Assembly: GCF_003054265.1 (NCBI RefSeq)
Contig: NZ_QBKT01000013.1
Span: forward strand, 1-64,000
DNA length: 64,000 nucleotides
Direction of reading: 5' to 3'
Source: Kordia periserrulae
GTDB taxonomy: Bacteria; Bacteroidota; Bacteroidia; Flavobacteriales; Flavobacteriaceae
Part shown: piece by piece, positions 1 through 8,007 of the stretch
Layout of the letters: each line of letters starts with the position of its first letter
How positions within the stretch are numbered: position 1 is the first letter of the stretch
Notes under the pieces: generated by a model
Seen by the model: only the letters and a program-made list of their open reading frames with translations
Told to the model about the DNA's origin: nothing
Databases searched by the model: none
Made by a program: the position numbers and the translations under genes

Positions 1-102
1 AAAATGAGTGTTCTTAATGCTGTAAGAAACAAATTATTACATATTGCTATGGCTGTAATTAGAAATCAAACTTTTTACCAAAATCGCTTGTTTTTATCAT
101 AG
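1..102 (+). CDS. IS110-family transposase, C-terminal end (partial)
   Basis: The window opens inside a reading frame that ends with TAG at 100-102. The 33 visible residues (motifs KMSVLNAVRNKLLH and NQTFYQNR) resemble the extreme C-terminus of IS110/IS116-type transposases, which typically end with a KNK-hydrophobic-N-x-RNKL stretch and a YxxN motif. The rest lies left of the window. IS110 elements lack terminal inverted repeats, so the right end of the insertion cannot be placed. The family call rests on a short tail only. Confidence 0.5.
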   Translation, partial: KMSVLNAVRNKLLHIAMAVIRNQTFYQNRLFLS

Positions 103-260
103 AAATCGAACTGACAATTAGTTATTTCTCAGTGAATTATGAATTACATAGTGATTTCTTAGGTCGAACTCACGTGATATTACTAAAATATGAACTTTCA
201 GAATGACGACTTTACAACTTTATAATGCTTAATAGATTTTCTAAGAACCTCTCCAAAAAC

Positions 261-332
261 ATCAAGACAAAAAAATATTTTATCTTGATAAGTTGCACAA
301 AACATCTTGATAAAAAATAATTTTATCAAGAT
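261..332. repeat. Two adjacent hairpins from one 12-base word
   Basis: Positions 261-289 and 304-332 each form a 12-bp stem with a 5-base loop. The second is perfect (ATCTTGATAAAA ... TTTTATCAAGAT); the first has one mismatch. The same word therefore occurs four times in alternating orientation within 72 bases. They lie downstream of the minus-strand VKOR gene and could terminate its transcript, but the second hairpin also sits downstream of the IS110 remnant and may be part of that insertion. The rest of 103-372 shows nothing recognisable. Confidence 0.6.
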
Positions 333-372
333 GAAATTTATGGCGACTTAAAGTAAGTTGAAAAGTTAGTGT

Positions 373-1932
373 TTATTTTTCTTCTTCATTCTCACCTTGC
401 AACTCCAAAATCATATCTTGAATAAATAACGGTAAGTCCTTAATCTCATACGATTTTGGGAAGAATTGATTGTTCAAAATACTGGCTGGCGTATAATGTA
501 CATCGTTGATATCGCACCATTGTTTGTGCGCTTCCAAATATTCGATAACCATTGAATTTTCAGAAATGCCAAACTTTGCCTGCCACGCGTCTACGTTTCT
601 ATTGGCAAACCAGTCTTGTAAAGCTTCGTACGATTTTTTGGGATCTTTTATGTATAAATCAACCAATTGAGAAGCAATTTGTGTGCTTTTATTGTCGGTA
701 TTTGGTGGTACATTAAAAATGAATTCAAGTTGAATATCATTTCCGTAGGTCTTCATTAATTTGTCATACGATTCAAAAGCTGCCGTGCAAAAACCACACA
801 ACGGATTGGTAACGCCTTGCAATTTGATTGCGCCATTTGGATTTCCAAACACAATACGCAATTGCTCAGGAATCACATTCGAATTGATGACCGATTGCTC
901 TTGCAACATGGTTTTAAACAACTCTGGATTGCGCTTAAACTTTAAAAAGTCTGTTTCGGTAGTAGCCAATTTTTCGTGACTTTCCCAATACGATTTGCAA
1001 TACGTCCAACCGATGTACAACAGCGCAAAAATGCTCACCAATTGTACTACATATTCAGCGAAAAAATACCAAGCATATTCAAAAGTCACCAATAATAAAG
1101 CAGTTTGTAAAACCAAAATTCCCGCAATTAGCAGACATAACGCACACCATTTTTTCAATACGACACCTTGTCGATACAACGCGTATAGTACAATAGGAAT
1201 TCCCGCTAAGGACATTCCGAGTAATGTTGCTTGATGAAAGCCGATAGACGACAAGGCTAAAAATAATCCCGCAAAAAACACAAAAGAAGCATCGCTCAGC
1301 GAAATAACTCCAAAGATTTTGTTGCCTTTGGTATTGATAACTTCACCACAGGTACTATTTTTTGAAATGGCGCCGCATACTTTAGCAACAGCTTTACTTT
1401 TAATGCCCAAATCTTCTCGAATGATTAAAATGCTAACATACAGTCCAACAAGTGTCAATGCCGTATATAATAAGTACACCAAACTAAAATTGATAATCAC
1501 ATTGGCGGAAGCAACTGCTGCCACAATAAAATAGGGAAGTGCTGCCTGAATTGATTTTACATTCGAGATTTTTTCCTGCTCTTCAACCGCTACAATCGTT
1601 CCTGTCCAAATTTCGGTAAAAGCTACTTCAGAAAGTTTCTCTTTCTTTTCATCTGCTTTGGTAATTCGAATATCATTTCGCTTCTTTTCTGCTAACACAA
1701 CTTCGTCGCCACGTTCTCCTTTTACCAAGGCTAAAAACGTATTCGGCATTTGGTCTAGTGCTTCTTTGGGAACAGTTGCTGCCAAATTATCAATTCCAAA
1801 ATAATCAAGCGTATCGGTAATCGATTTTAAGCTCGGATATTCTGGATGCGATAAAAATTGTAGGTTTAATAATTCCCGATTGACATCTAAATAGCCATTA
1901 TTAGTTAGCAAAGAAAGTATGATATGTTCCAT
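373..1932 (-). CDS. VKOR/thioredoxin fusion with C39-like N-terminal domain
   Basis: 519 residues. Residues 1-110 resemble the peptidase C39-like domain of Bacteroidota secretion proteins (HPEYPSLKSITDTLDYFGI) but lack an obvious catalytic Cys, so it probably binds rather than cleaves. Residues 130-315 are a multi-span membrane vitamin K epoxide reductase-like domain with Cys186/Cys195, the conserved Ser region and CxxC Cys263-Cys266. Residues 350-519 form a DsbA/thioredoxin-like domain with CGFC (Cys379, Cys382). Family knowledge: VKOR-DsbA fusions re-oxidise their thioredoxin domain and make disulfides outside the cytoplasm. Next upstream on the same strand is a double-glycine-leader peptide with four cysteines, its likely client (inference). 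A near-consensus TATATTTA lies upstream of the start. Confidence 0.85.
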   Translation of the reverse strand: MEHIILSLLTNNGYLDVNRELLNLQFLSHPEYPSLKSITDTLDYFGIDNLAATVPKEALDQMPNTFLALVKGERGDEVVLAEKKRNDIRITKADEKKEKLSEVAFTEIWTGTIVAVEEQEKISNVKSIQAALPYFIVAAVASANVIINFSLVYLLYTALTLVGLYVSILIIREDLGIKSKAVAKVCGAISKNSTCGEVINTKGNKIFGVISLSDASFVFFAGLFLALSSIGFHQATLLGMSLAGIPIVLYALYRQGVVLKKWCALCLLIAGILVLQTALLLVTFEYAWYFFAEYVVQLVSIFALLYIGWTYCKSYWESHEKLATTETDFLKFKRNPELFKTMLQEQSVINSNVIPEQLRIVFGNPNGAIKLQGVTNPLCGFCTAAFESYDKLMKTYGNDIQLEFIFNVPPNTDNKSTQIASQLVDLYIKDPKKSYEALQDWFANRNVDAWQAKFGISENSMVIEYLEAHKQWCDINDVHYTPASILNNQFFPKSYEIKDLPLFIQDMILELQGENEEEK

Positions 1933-2076
1933 CTAATTTCGTTTAATTTTGGTAGGGGAAATTAAAACTGTTTTTTTTACAGACTAAATATAGAAAGTAT
2001 TTTTGAGCTAGAAGCAATGGATAGTTCTTTTTAAGAATTCACTTTGTTTAATTTATAAAATAGCACATTACTAGTT

Positions 2077-2100
2077 TAAAAAAGCGGACGCAAGTCCGCT
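2077..2100 (-). terminator. Rho-independent terminator after the GG-leader peptide gene
   Basis: On the minus strand a perfect 7-bp stem (AGCGGAC ... GTCCGCT, loop TTGC) is followed directly by six T. It sits 28 bases past the stop of the small peptide gene, so the peptide has its own short transcript, separate from the downstream VKOR gene. Confidence 0.8.
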
Positions 2101-2128
2101 GTATAATTTTCTCAGAATGATGTTCTTA

Positions 2129-2290
2129 CTATGCGCAAGGTGAATTATATGGCAATTCACACAAAGGTGCGCTCCAATAACCGCCACAATTAAGGCATTC
2201 TTCTTCTGTTCGTGGCCAAGCGCCACCAGTAATTGTACTTTGTTCTTTTTTTCCGAGTACGGTTCCTAATTTTGAAATACTTTGTAACAT
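2129..2290 (-). CDS. Double-glycine-leader, cysteine-rich small peptide
   Basis: A 53-codon gene. The leader, residues 1-23, ends KEQSTITGG; KKEQ/KxEQ followed by a GG site is the usual form of flavobacterial double-glycine leaders, which are cut by C39 peptidase-containing exporters. The 30-residue core starts AWPRTEEEC and has four cysteines (residues 32, 35, 44 and 52) plus CGG and aromatic residues, compatible with two disulfides. It has its own terminator (2077-2100). The adjacent VKOR/thioredoxin fusion carries a C39-like domain. No peptidase-ABC exporter is in the window. Function could be bacteriocin, pheromone or another secreted peptide; the sequence does not decide. Confidence 0.75.
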   Translation of the reverse strand: MLQSISKLGTVLGKKEQSTITGGAWPRTEEECLNCGGYWSAPLCELPYNSPCA

Positions 2291-2400
2291 GATTTGTATT
2301 TTTTTGGTTAATAATACTCAAATTACAAAACAGATGTAAGAAAAGTTTACGGTTATTCCGTACTTAACGTTTTTTTAATTTTTTGAAGGAATTAGGATGA

Positions 2401-3693
2401 TTACCACTCATTAATGCGATTGGCATCCAACTTTATAAAGATAAATAGTAATATGGTGAAGCCCCAAAGTCCCGAACCACCATAACTAAAGAACGGCAGT
2501 GGAATTCCCACAGTAGGAAATAAACCAATCACCATTCCGATGTTAATGGCAAAGTGAAAGAAAAGAATTGCGGCGACACTATAGCCGTACACGCGACTGA
2601 ATTTATTTTTTTGTTGTTCGGCTCTGTTTAAAATTCGTAAAAGTAAGATTACAAATAAAAAAATCACGACTGAGCTCCCAACAAATCCCCATTCTTCACC
2701 AACGGTTGTAAAAATGTAATCAGTATCTTGCGCTGGAACAAAATCACCTCGCGTACGTGTCCCTTTTTGCCAACCTTTTCCCCAAAATCCACCAGAACCA
2801 ATCGCAATTTCTGATTGATTGGTGTTAAAACCAATGGTTTGTCGCATTTTTTCCTGCTTTACAGGATCTTTTTCCAAGCCCAATACCAAGGTAAAACGAT
2901 CGCGTTGATGTTGTTGAAATACATTGTAAAAGATATAGTTTACAGCTAAAATAAATCCAATCGCAGCCACTAAAGAAGTAAGTGCTAAGGTCGTTTTTCG
3001 TTCTTGCTTTAGCTTCTTTTTAAAAATGATAAAAATGCACGCCAATCCGAACACGGCTGTCCCAATAATGGTGTAAATATATCCGAGCTTTAGCGTGATA
3101 ACAAAGAGTAATACGAGTGAAAAACCAATCCATAAATAAATAGCAGGCAATCCTTCGCGATATAGCACAAAGAAAAAAGCCATATATACCATGGCACTTC
3201 CTGCGTCGGGTTGTAACATGATGAGCATTGGCGGCAATAAAATAATCGCAAAGGCAAATAATTGATGCTTAAAGTAGTTGATATTTGTTTGAATATCACT
3301 CAGAAACTTTGCCAATGCCAATACTGTGGCGACTTTGGCAAATTCGGAAGGTTGTAGTGTAAAGCTTCCAATAGCATACCAAGACGTAGCGCCATTGATA
3401 TTTTTTCCTAACACCATTAAACCAAGCAAACTTGCCAAGGAGATAACGTATATAATACTCGAAAATCGTTCGTAAAATTTGGCTTCTATAGAGAGAATTA
3501 AAATAATGATTGCCACACTTGTGCCAATAAAAAACAACTGTTTTCCATACAATTGGTTCATATCGAAAAAGCCACCTGCACTTTCGGTAATGGAAGCGGA
3601 GTAGATATTTATCCAGCCCATTCCAACTAGTAAAAAGTATAGCAATATGGAAAGCCAGTCTATTTTTTTGACAAATTTTACTTCTCTACTCAT
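2401..3693 (-). CDS. rodA: Rod shape-determining protein RodA (SEDS glycosyltransferase)
   Basis: 430 residues with about ten membrane segments, of the FtsW/RodA/SpoVE family. Family knowledge: RodA polymerises lipid II glycan strands together with its partner class B PBP. Family landmarks are visible: QPDAGSAMVY, the FVPAQDTDYIFTTVGEEWGF block containing the essential acidic region, and GIPLPFFSYGGSGL near the C-terminus. The start overlaps the 3' end of the PBP2 gene by 8 bases, as expected of translational coupling with its enzymatic partner. It is the last gene of the mreB-mreC-mreD-mrdA-rodA unit. Confidence 0.95.
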   Translation of the reverse strand: MSREVKFVKKIDWLSILLYFLLVGMGWINIYSASITESAGGFFDMNQLYGKQLFFIGTSVAIIILILSIEAKFYERFSSIIYVISLASLLGLMVLGKNINGATSWYAIGSFTLQPSEFAKVATVLALAKFLSDIQTNINYFKHQLFAFAIILLPPMLIMLQPDAGSAMVYMAFFFVLYREGLPAIYLWIGFSLVLLFVITLKLGYIYTIIGTAVFGLACIFIIFKKKLKQERKTTLALTSLVAAIGFILAVNYIFYNVFQQHQRDRFTLVLGLEKDPVKQEKMRQTIGFNTNQSEIAIGSGGFWGKGWQKGTRTRGDFVPAQDTDYIFTTVGEEWGFVGSSVVIFLFVILLLRILNRAEQQKNKFSRVYGYSVAAILFFHFAINIGMVIGLFPTVGIPLPFFSYGGSGLWGFTILLFIFIKLDANRINEW

Positions 3694-5569
3694 TAATTGT
3701 GAATGGTTTTCCGCTTAGTGGTTTTGCATATTCTTCTTCCAAACTCTTCTCCAACACTTCCTTCTCCATGTATTTTAAAGTAACTTCGCCTTTTAAATAT
3801 CTTTCTATTAGTAAACTAGAAATTTTTCCTGCCCAACGCGCTCCATAGTATCCATTTTCTACAAAAACAGCAATGGCAATTTTAGGATTTTCTTTTGGCG
3901 CGAATGCAATAAAAATAGAATGGTCGGTCAACTGTGTGCGTACTCCGTCGATTTTTACAAAGTTTTCAGCCGTTCCTGTTTTTCCACAAATTTCAATGCC
4001 TGGCACATTCAAAAAACGAGCGGTTCCACCTTTTTTCATGCTAAATACATCGTGCATTCCCTGAATAACAGGCTCAAAATGTTGTTTGTCTATCGTAGTA
4101 TGTTTCGGTTCAGTAAAATGTGGATTGTCTATAGGTTTTCCGTCTATTTTTTTGATGATGTGTGGCGTGTAATAATGTCCTCTATTTGCAATAGCAGCTG
4201 TCATATTTGCCAATTGAATTGGTGTCAATTCTACTTGCCCTTGTCCAATGGCGTTGGAAATGGTATTGAGAACATGCCATTTGTCATGCTTAAAATAGTG
4301 ATTGGTATAGTAATCTCCTGTGGGAATCAATCCTTTTCTTCCGGTAGATAAATCATTGCCAAAATAATCGCCCAAACCAAAACTTTTGATATGATTGCTC
4401 CAAACATTCATGCCTTCTCGTGGCGAATCGTATTTGCTAATGATTTGACGATAGGTATTCGCAAAATACGCATTACACGATTTGGCAACACCGTTGATGA
4501 CATTTCGTTTTCCGCCGCCACAATGGCAACCCATTTTTCGTCCGCTACGTCCGTAAATATATCCGTGATGACAGGTATAGGTAGACGTTGGTGTAATGAC
4601 ACCTTCTTGCAAACCAACCAAGGCATTTAAGGTTTTAAAAGGCGAACCTGGCGGATACGACGCTAGCAAACCTCTGTCGTATAGTGGTTTACTGATAGAA
4701 TCGTAATGCAATTCATTATAATTTTTGGAACGTTCGCGACCAACGAGCAAATCTGGATCATAGCTTGGTGCAGAAACCAATGCTAAAATTTCTCCTGAAG
4801 AGGGTTCAATAGCCACAATTCCACCGCGTTTATTGATCATCAATTTTTCACCGTATGCTTGCAATTCCGCATCAAGCGTAATTTGAATGTCTTTTCCGTT
4901 GACGGGAAGCGTGTCTAAACGCCCATTTTTATACGGGCCGATAACGTTGTTGTGAATGTCTTTTTGAATGCGTCGTACACCTTTTACACCGCGTAAAACT
5001 TCTTCGTACGATTTTTCAATTCCGGTACGCCCAATGAGTTCTCCCGATTGGTAGTTTGTATTTTTTTCTAGGTCTGAATTGTTTACTTCGCTAATAAACC
5101 CTAATACATTGGCACCATGATCGGTTTGATAGTTACGAATGGAACGTTTTTGAATATAAAATCCTTTGAAACGATGCATTTTTTCTTGAAGATACGCGTA
5201 ATCCTTTTTAGCCATTTGTGCGACAAATACGGAGGGAATTCGCTTTGAATAGCTTTTGGCTTTTTCAAGTTTCTTCTCGTATTCTTCAGGTGTAATGCGT
5301 AATAGTTTACAAAACTCAGGAATGTTAAACGGTTTCACTTCGCGTGGAATGACCATCACATCATACGACGGCTGATTTGCCACAAGTAACTTTCCGTTTC
5401 TATCGTATACATAGCCGCGTTCAGGGTAGGTGTATTCTGTTTTGATGGCACTATCGTTTTGAAAATTCGTTGCCACTTTTTCTTCATTAAATAATTGAAG
5501 ATAGGAGAGACGTCCTGTATAGATGACTCCAACAGCAATGACAACAAGGTATAACAAAAGTTTCCTCAT
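3686..5569 (-). CDS. mrdA: Penicillin-binding protein 2 (elongation transpeptidase)
   Basis: 627 residues: short cytoplasmic start, one membrane anchor (residues about 4-25), PBP dimerisation region, then the transpeptidase domain. Active-site motifs are intact: Ser309-Pro-Phe-Lys312 (SxxK), SCN near residue 367 (SxN) and KTGTAEN near 533 (KTG). A cysteine/histidine cluster (TCHHG ... GCHCGGG) between SxxK and SxN may bind metal, as in other PBP2 proteins. It cross-links peptidoglycan of the side wall with RodA. It overlaps mreD upstream by 4 bases and rodA downstream by 8. Confidence 0.95.
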   Translation of the reverse strand: MRKLLLYLVVIAVGVIYTGRLSYLQLFNEEKVATNFQNDSAIKTEYTYPERGYVYDRNGKLLVANQPSYDVMVIPREVKPFNIPEFCKLLRITPEEYEKKLEKAKSYSKRIPSVFVAQMAKKDYAYLQEKMHRFKGFYIQKRSIRNYQTDHGANVLGFISEVNNSDLEKNTNYQSGELIGRTGIEKSYEEVLRGVKGVRRIQKDIHNNVIGPYKNGRLDTLPVNGKDIQITLDAELQAYGEKLMINKRGGIVAIEPSSGEILALVSAPSYDPDLLVGRERSKNYNELHYDSISKPLYDRGLLASYPPGSPFKTLNALVGLQEGVITPTSTYTCHHGYIYGRSGRKMGCHCGGGKRNVINGVAKSCNAYFANTYRQIISKYDSPREGMNVWSNHIKSFGLGDYFGNDLSTGRKGLIPTGDYYTNHYFKHDKWHVLNTISNAIGQGQVELTPIQLANMTAAIANRGHYYTPHIIKKIDGKPIDNPHFTEPKHTTIDKQHFEPVIQGMHDVFSMKKGGTARFLNVPGIEICGKTGTAENFVKIDGVRTQLTDHSIFIAFAPKENPKIAIAVFVENGYYGARWAGKISSLLIERYLKGEVTLKYMEKEVLEKSLEEEYAKPLSGKPFTINE

Positions 5570-6072
5570 GAATTTTTTCGACTAAATAAAGTTATTGATA
5601 GCGCGATGATTAGAATGGTAAAGATACTAAAGAATGCTGTATTTCTTAGGATGATTAGGATAGAAGAAATGTTAAATATTTCTAAGAGAAAAAAGAAGAA
5701 ATGATGAATTACAGTTAAGATGATAATGTACACCAAACGCTGTCCTGTCGCTGTATTTTCAAGTTTTACAGATTGATGCTCGTAACTCACACCAAACGCA
5801 AAACGCAATACAAACGGACGAATGTAGGCAATAACAGTGCAGGCAAAAGCATGTGCGCCGCCTGTGTCTGAAAACATATCTACCGTAAGGCCTAACAAAA
5901 AAGCAATGATTAAGAAAGTACTTCGGTTGGCATTTAACGGAAATAGAAAGATAAAGTAGATATATACCAACGGATTGATATAACCCAAGAAGTCAATATG
6001 ATTGCATATCAACACCTGCGCTAATACCGCTAGGACAAATCGGATGCTATTCCAAAAAATGACTGGGCCCAT
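5566..6072 (-). CDS. mreD: Rod shape-determining protein MreD
   Basis: 168 residues, almost entirely hydrophobic, about five membrane segments. Length and gene order (mreC immediately upstream with no gap, mrdA overlapping downstream) identify it more firmly than sequence, since MreD is poorly conserved. Family role: inner-membrane component of the elongasome that couples MreC to RodA/PBP2. Confidence 0.85.
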   Translation of the reverse strand: MGPVIFWNSIRFVLAVLAQVLICNHIDFLGYINPLVYIYFIFLFPLNANRSTFLIIAFLLGLTVDMFSDTGGAHAFACTVIAYIRPFVLRFAFGVSYEHQSVKLENTATGQRLVYIIILTVIHHFFFFLLEIFNISSILIILRNTAFFSIFTILIIALSITLFSRKNS

Positions 6073-6894
6073 TTAGTTTTCAGGAGCTAATAAGTTATCA
6101 ATTTCTTCTCTGTGCAAGTTTTCAATGATGTATACATGTTCCAAATCGGTCATGTCGTTGAACAATTGCACGTTTATCTTGTATAAGTTTTCTCGGGTAT
6201 TGAGTTGAAAGTCTTTGACCGTTCCAATGGGAATGCCTTTTGGAAATAGCGTAGAGTTTCCACCTGTAATAATCGTATCGTTTTCGGTAAATTGAGCCAA
6301 TTTTTCAATGTCTTCTAACTGTACGATATTTGGATTTTTCCCATCCCAAGTCAACGTTCCGAAATGATTGGTGTTTTTAAGTTGCGCATTGATTTTAGAG
6401 ATGGAGTTTAAAATACTAATCACCGTTGCGTGACTGCCACCGACACGATCTACAATTCCAATAACGCCTTTGGCATTGATAACGCCCATGTCCGTCGCAA
6501 TGCTGTCGTTGCTTCCTTTGTTAATCAGCAAAATGTTGTTACGACTTGAATAGCTGTTTTTGGTAATTTTTCCTGAGCGAAATAAATAATCTGTCGCATA
6601 CGAAGTGCTATCCACAAACTGAATGGTTTGTAAGCTGTCTTCTTTATTGTAAAGAATGTTTTTGAGTCGGCGATTTTCTTCTACCAAACGTTCATTTTCT
6701 GACTTTAGATTGAAATAGGAAGAAATTCCATTTGCCTTTTCGTAAATACCGCCCGAAAGCCAATTGGCAGAGTTGATGAACTTACTTTTATGATACGAAT
6801 GCGATTGAACGGTAAAGAGCAACGAAATAGATAGCAACATCAAAAACAGAATAAAATTTTTATTCCTGATTAGAAAGTTAATGATATGTTGCAT
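6073..6894 (-). CDS. mreC: Rod shape-determining protein MreC
   Basis: 273 residues: N-terminal membrane anchor (about residues 12-30), a coiled-coil stretch (about 60-85, NERLVEENRRLKNIL), then the beta-rich periplasmic MreC domain with GVIGIVDRVGGSHATVI and the later GGNSTLFPKGIPIGTV motif. It bridges cytoplasmic MreB and periplasmic PBP2. Seven bases separate it from mreB; it abuts mreD. Confidence 0.92.
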   Translation of the reverse strand: MQHIINFLIRNKNFILFLMLLSISLLFTVQSHSYHKSKFINSANWLSGGIYEKANGISSYFNLKSENERLVEENRRLKNILYNKEDSLQTIQFVDSTSYATDYLFRSGKITKNSYSSRNNILLINKGSNDSIATDMGVINAKGVIGIVDRVGGSHATVISILNSISKINAQLKNTNHFGTLTWDGKNPNIVQLEDIEKLAQFTENDTIITGGNSTLFPKGIPIGTVKDFQLNTRENLYKINVQLFNDMTDLEHVYIIENLHREEIDNLLAPEN

Positions 6895-6901
6895 GTCTTA
6901 C

Positions 6902-7939
6902 TTAGTTCTTCTTCCCAATTAGTACACTTTTGAACTTGTTGAGGTTTTTCAGCGTAATTCCTGTTCCGCGCACTACAGCACGCAATGGATCTTCGGCAAT
7001 ATACACAGGTAAGTCAGTTTTTTGCGAGAGACGTTTATCCAATCCACGAAGCATAGAACCACCACCTGCAAGATAAATTCCTGTATTGTAAATATCGGCA
7101 GCCAATTCTGGTGGCGTTTGCGATAGGGTTTCCATCACCGCATCTTCAATTCGTAAAATAGATTTATCTAAGGCTTTGGCAACTTCACGATAGGAAATTT
7201 GTACTTGCTTTGGTTTTCCTGTGAGCAAATCACGTCCTTGTACTGACATTTCTTCTGGCGGAACTTCTAAATCTTCCGTCGCGGCACCAATTTGAATTTT
7301 AATTTTTTCAGCGGTACGTTCTCCCACATACAAGTTGTGTTGCGTACGCATATAGTACACAATATCGTTGGTAAATACATCACCTGCTACTTTTACCGAT
7401 TTGTCACAGACAATTCCACCCAAAGCGATTACGGCGATTTCCGTAGTTCCACCACCAATATCTACAATCATGTTTCCTTTTGGTTGCATGATATCGACAC
7501 CGATACCAATGGCTGCTGCCATTGGCTCGTGTATCAAATATACTTCTTTTCCATTCACTCGTTCTGCCGATTCTTTTACGGCGCGCATTTCCACTTCTGT
7601 AATTCCGGATGGAATACAAATCACCATTCGCAACGAAGGTGGAAATAATTTCTTTTTGAGTGCTGGAATATTTTTTATGAACAGACTGATCATTTTTTCA
7701 GAAGCATCAAAATCGGCAATCACACCGTCTTTCAATGGGCGAATGGTTTTAATGTTTTCATGAGTTTTTCCCTGCATACGAGCCGCTTCTTGACCCACCG
7801 CAATGATTTTATTCGATATGCGATCCCTGGCGACAATTGACGGACTGTCAACAACCACTTTATCATTGTGAATGATTAAGGTGTTTGCAGTTCCTAAATC
7901 TATCGCTATTTCCTCGGTTAAGAAATCAAAAAATCCCAT
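6902..7939 (-). CDS. mreB: Rod shape-determining protein MreB (actin homologue)
   Basis: 345 residues, full family length. Actin-fold nucleotide motifs are clear: phosphate-1 IDLGTANTLI (residues 13-22), phosphate-2 VDIGGGTTEIAVI (about 160-172) and the adenosine motif YLAGGGSMLRGLD (about 288-300). It organises the elongasome beneath the membrane. First gene of the mre-mrd-rodA unit; 428 bases of purH 3' half do not overlap it, and 68 bases separate it from purH, enough for a promoter of its own (a near-consensus TACCTTTA is present on the minus strand). Confidence 0.97.
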   Translation of the reverse strand: MGFFDFLTEEIAIDLGTANTLIIHNDKVVVDSPSIVARDRISNKIIAVGQEAARMQGKTHENIKTIRPLKDGVIADFDASEKMISLFIKNIPALKKKLFPPSLRMVICIPSGITEVEMRAVKESAERVNGKEVYLIHEPMAAAIGIGVDIMQPKGNMIVDIGGGTTEIAVIALGGIVCDKSVKVAGDVFTNDIVYYMRTQHNLYVGERTAEKIKIQIGAATEDLEVPPEEMSVQGRDLLTGKPKQVQISYREVAKALDKSILRIEDAVMETLSQTPPELAADIYNTGIYLAGGGSMLRGLDKRLSQKTDLPVYIAEDPLRAVVRGTGITLKNLNKFKSVLIGKKN

Positions 7940-8007
7940 CTGTTATGTCTGCTATTAATATGTGTTTTAGTAATTCCGTGTTTGTAACTTTTAAAGGTAC
8001 GAAAATT

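Noticed and set aside
373-1932. Active C39 peptidase in the VKOR fusion
   Set aside because: The N-terminal domain lacks a recognisable catalytic cysteine in the expected Q/C motif, so it is called C39-like only.
7292-7763. ORFs antisense to mreB
   Set aside because: Shadows of the well-supported mreB frame.
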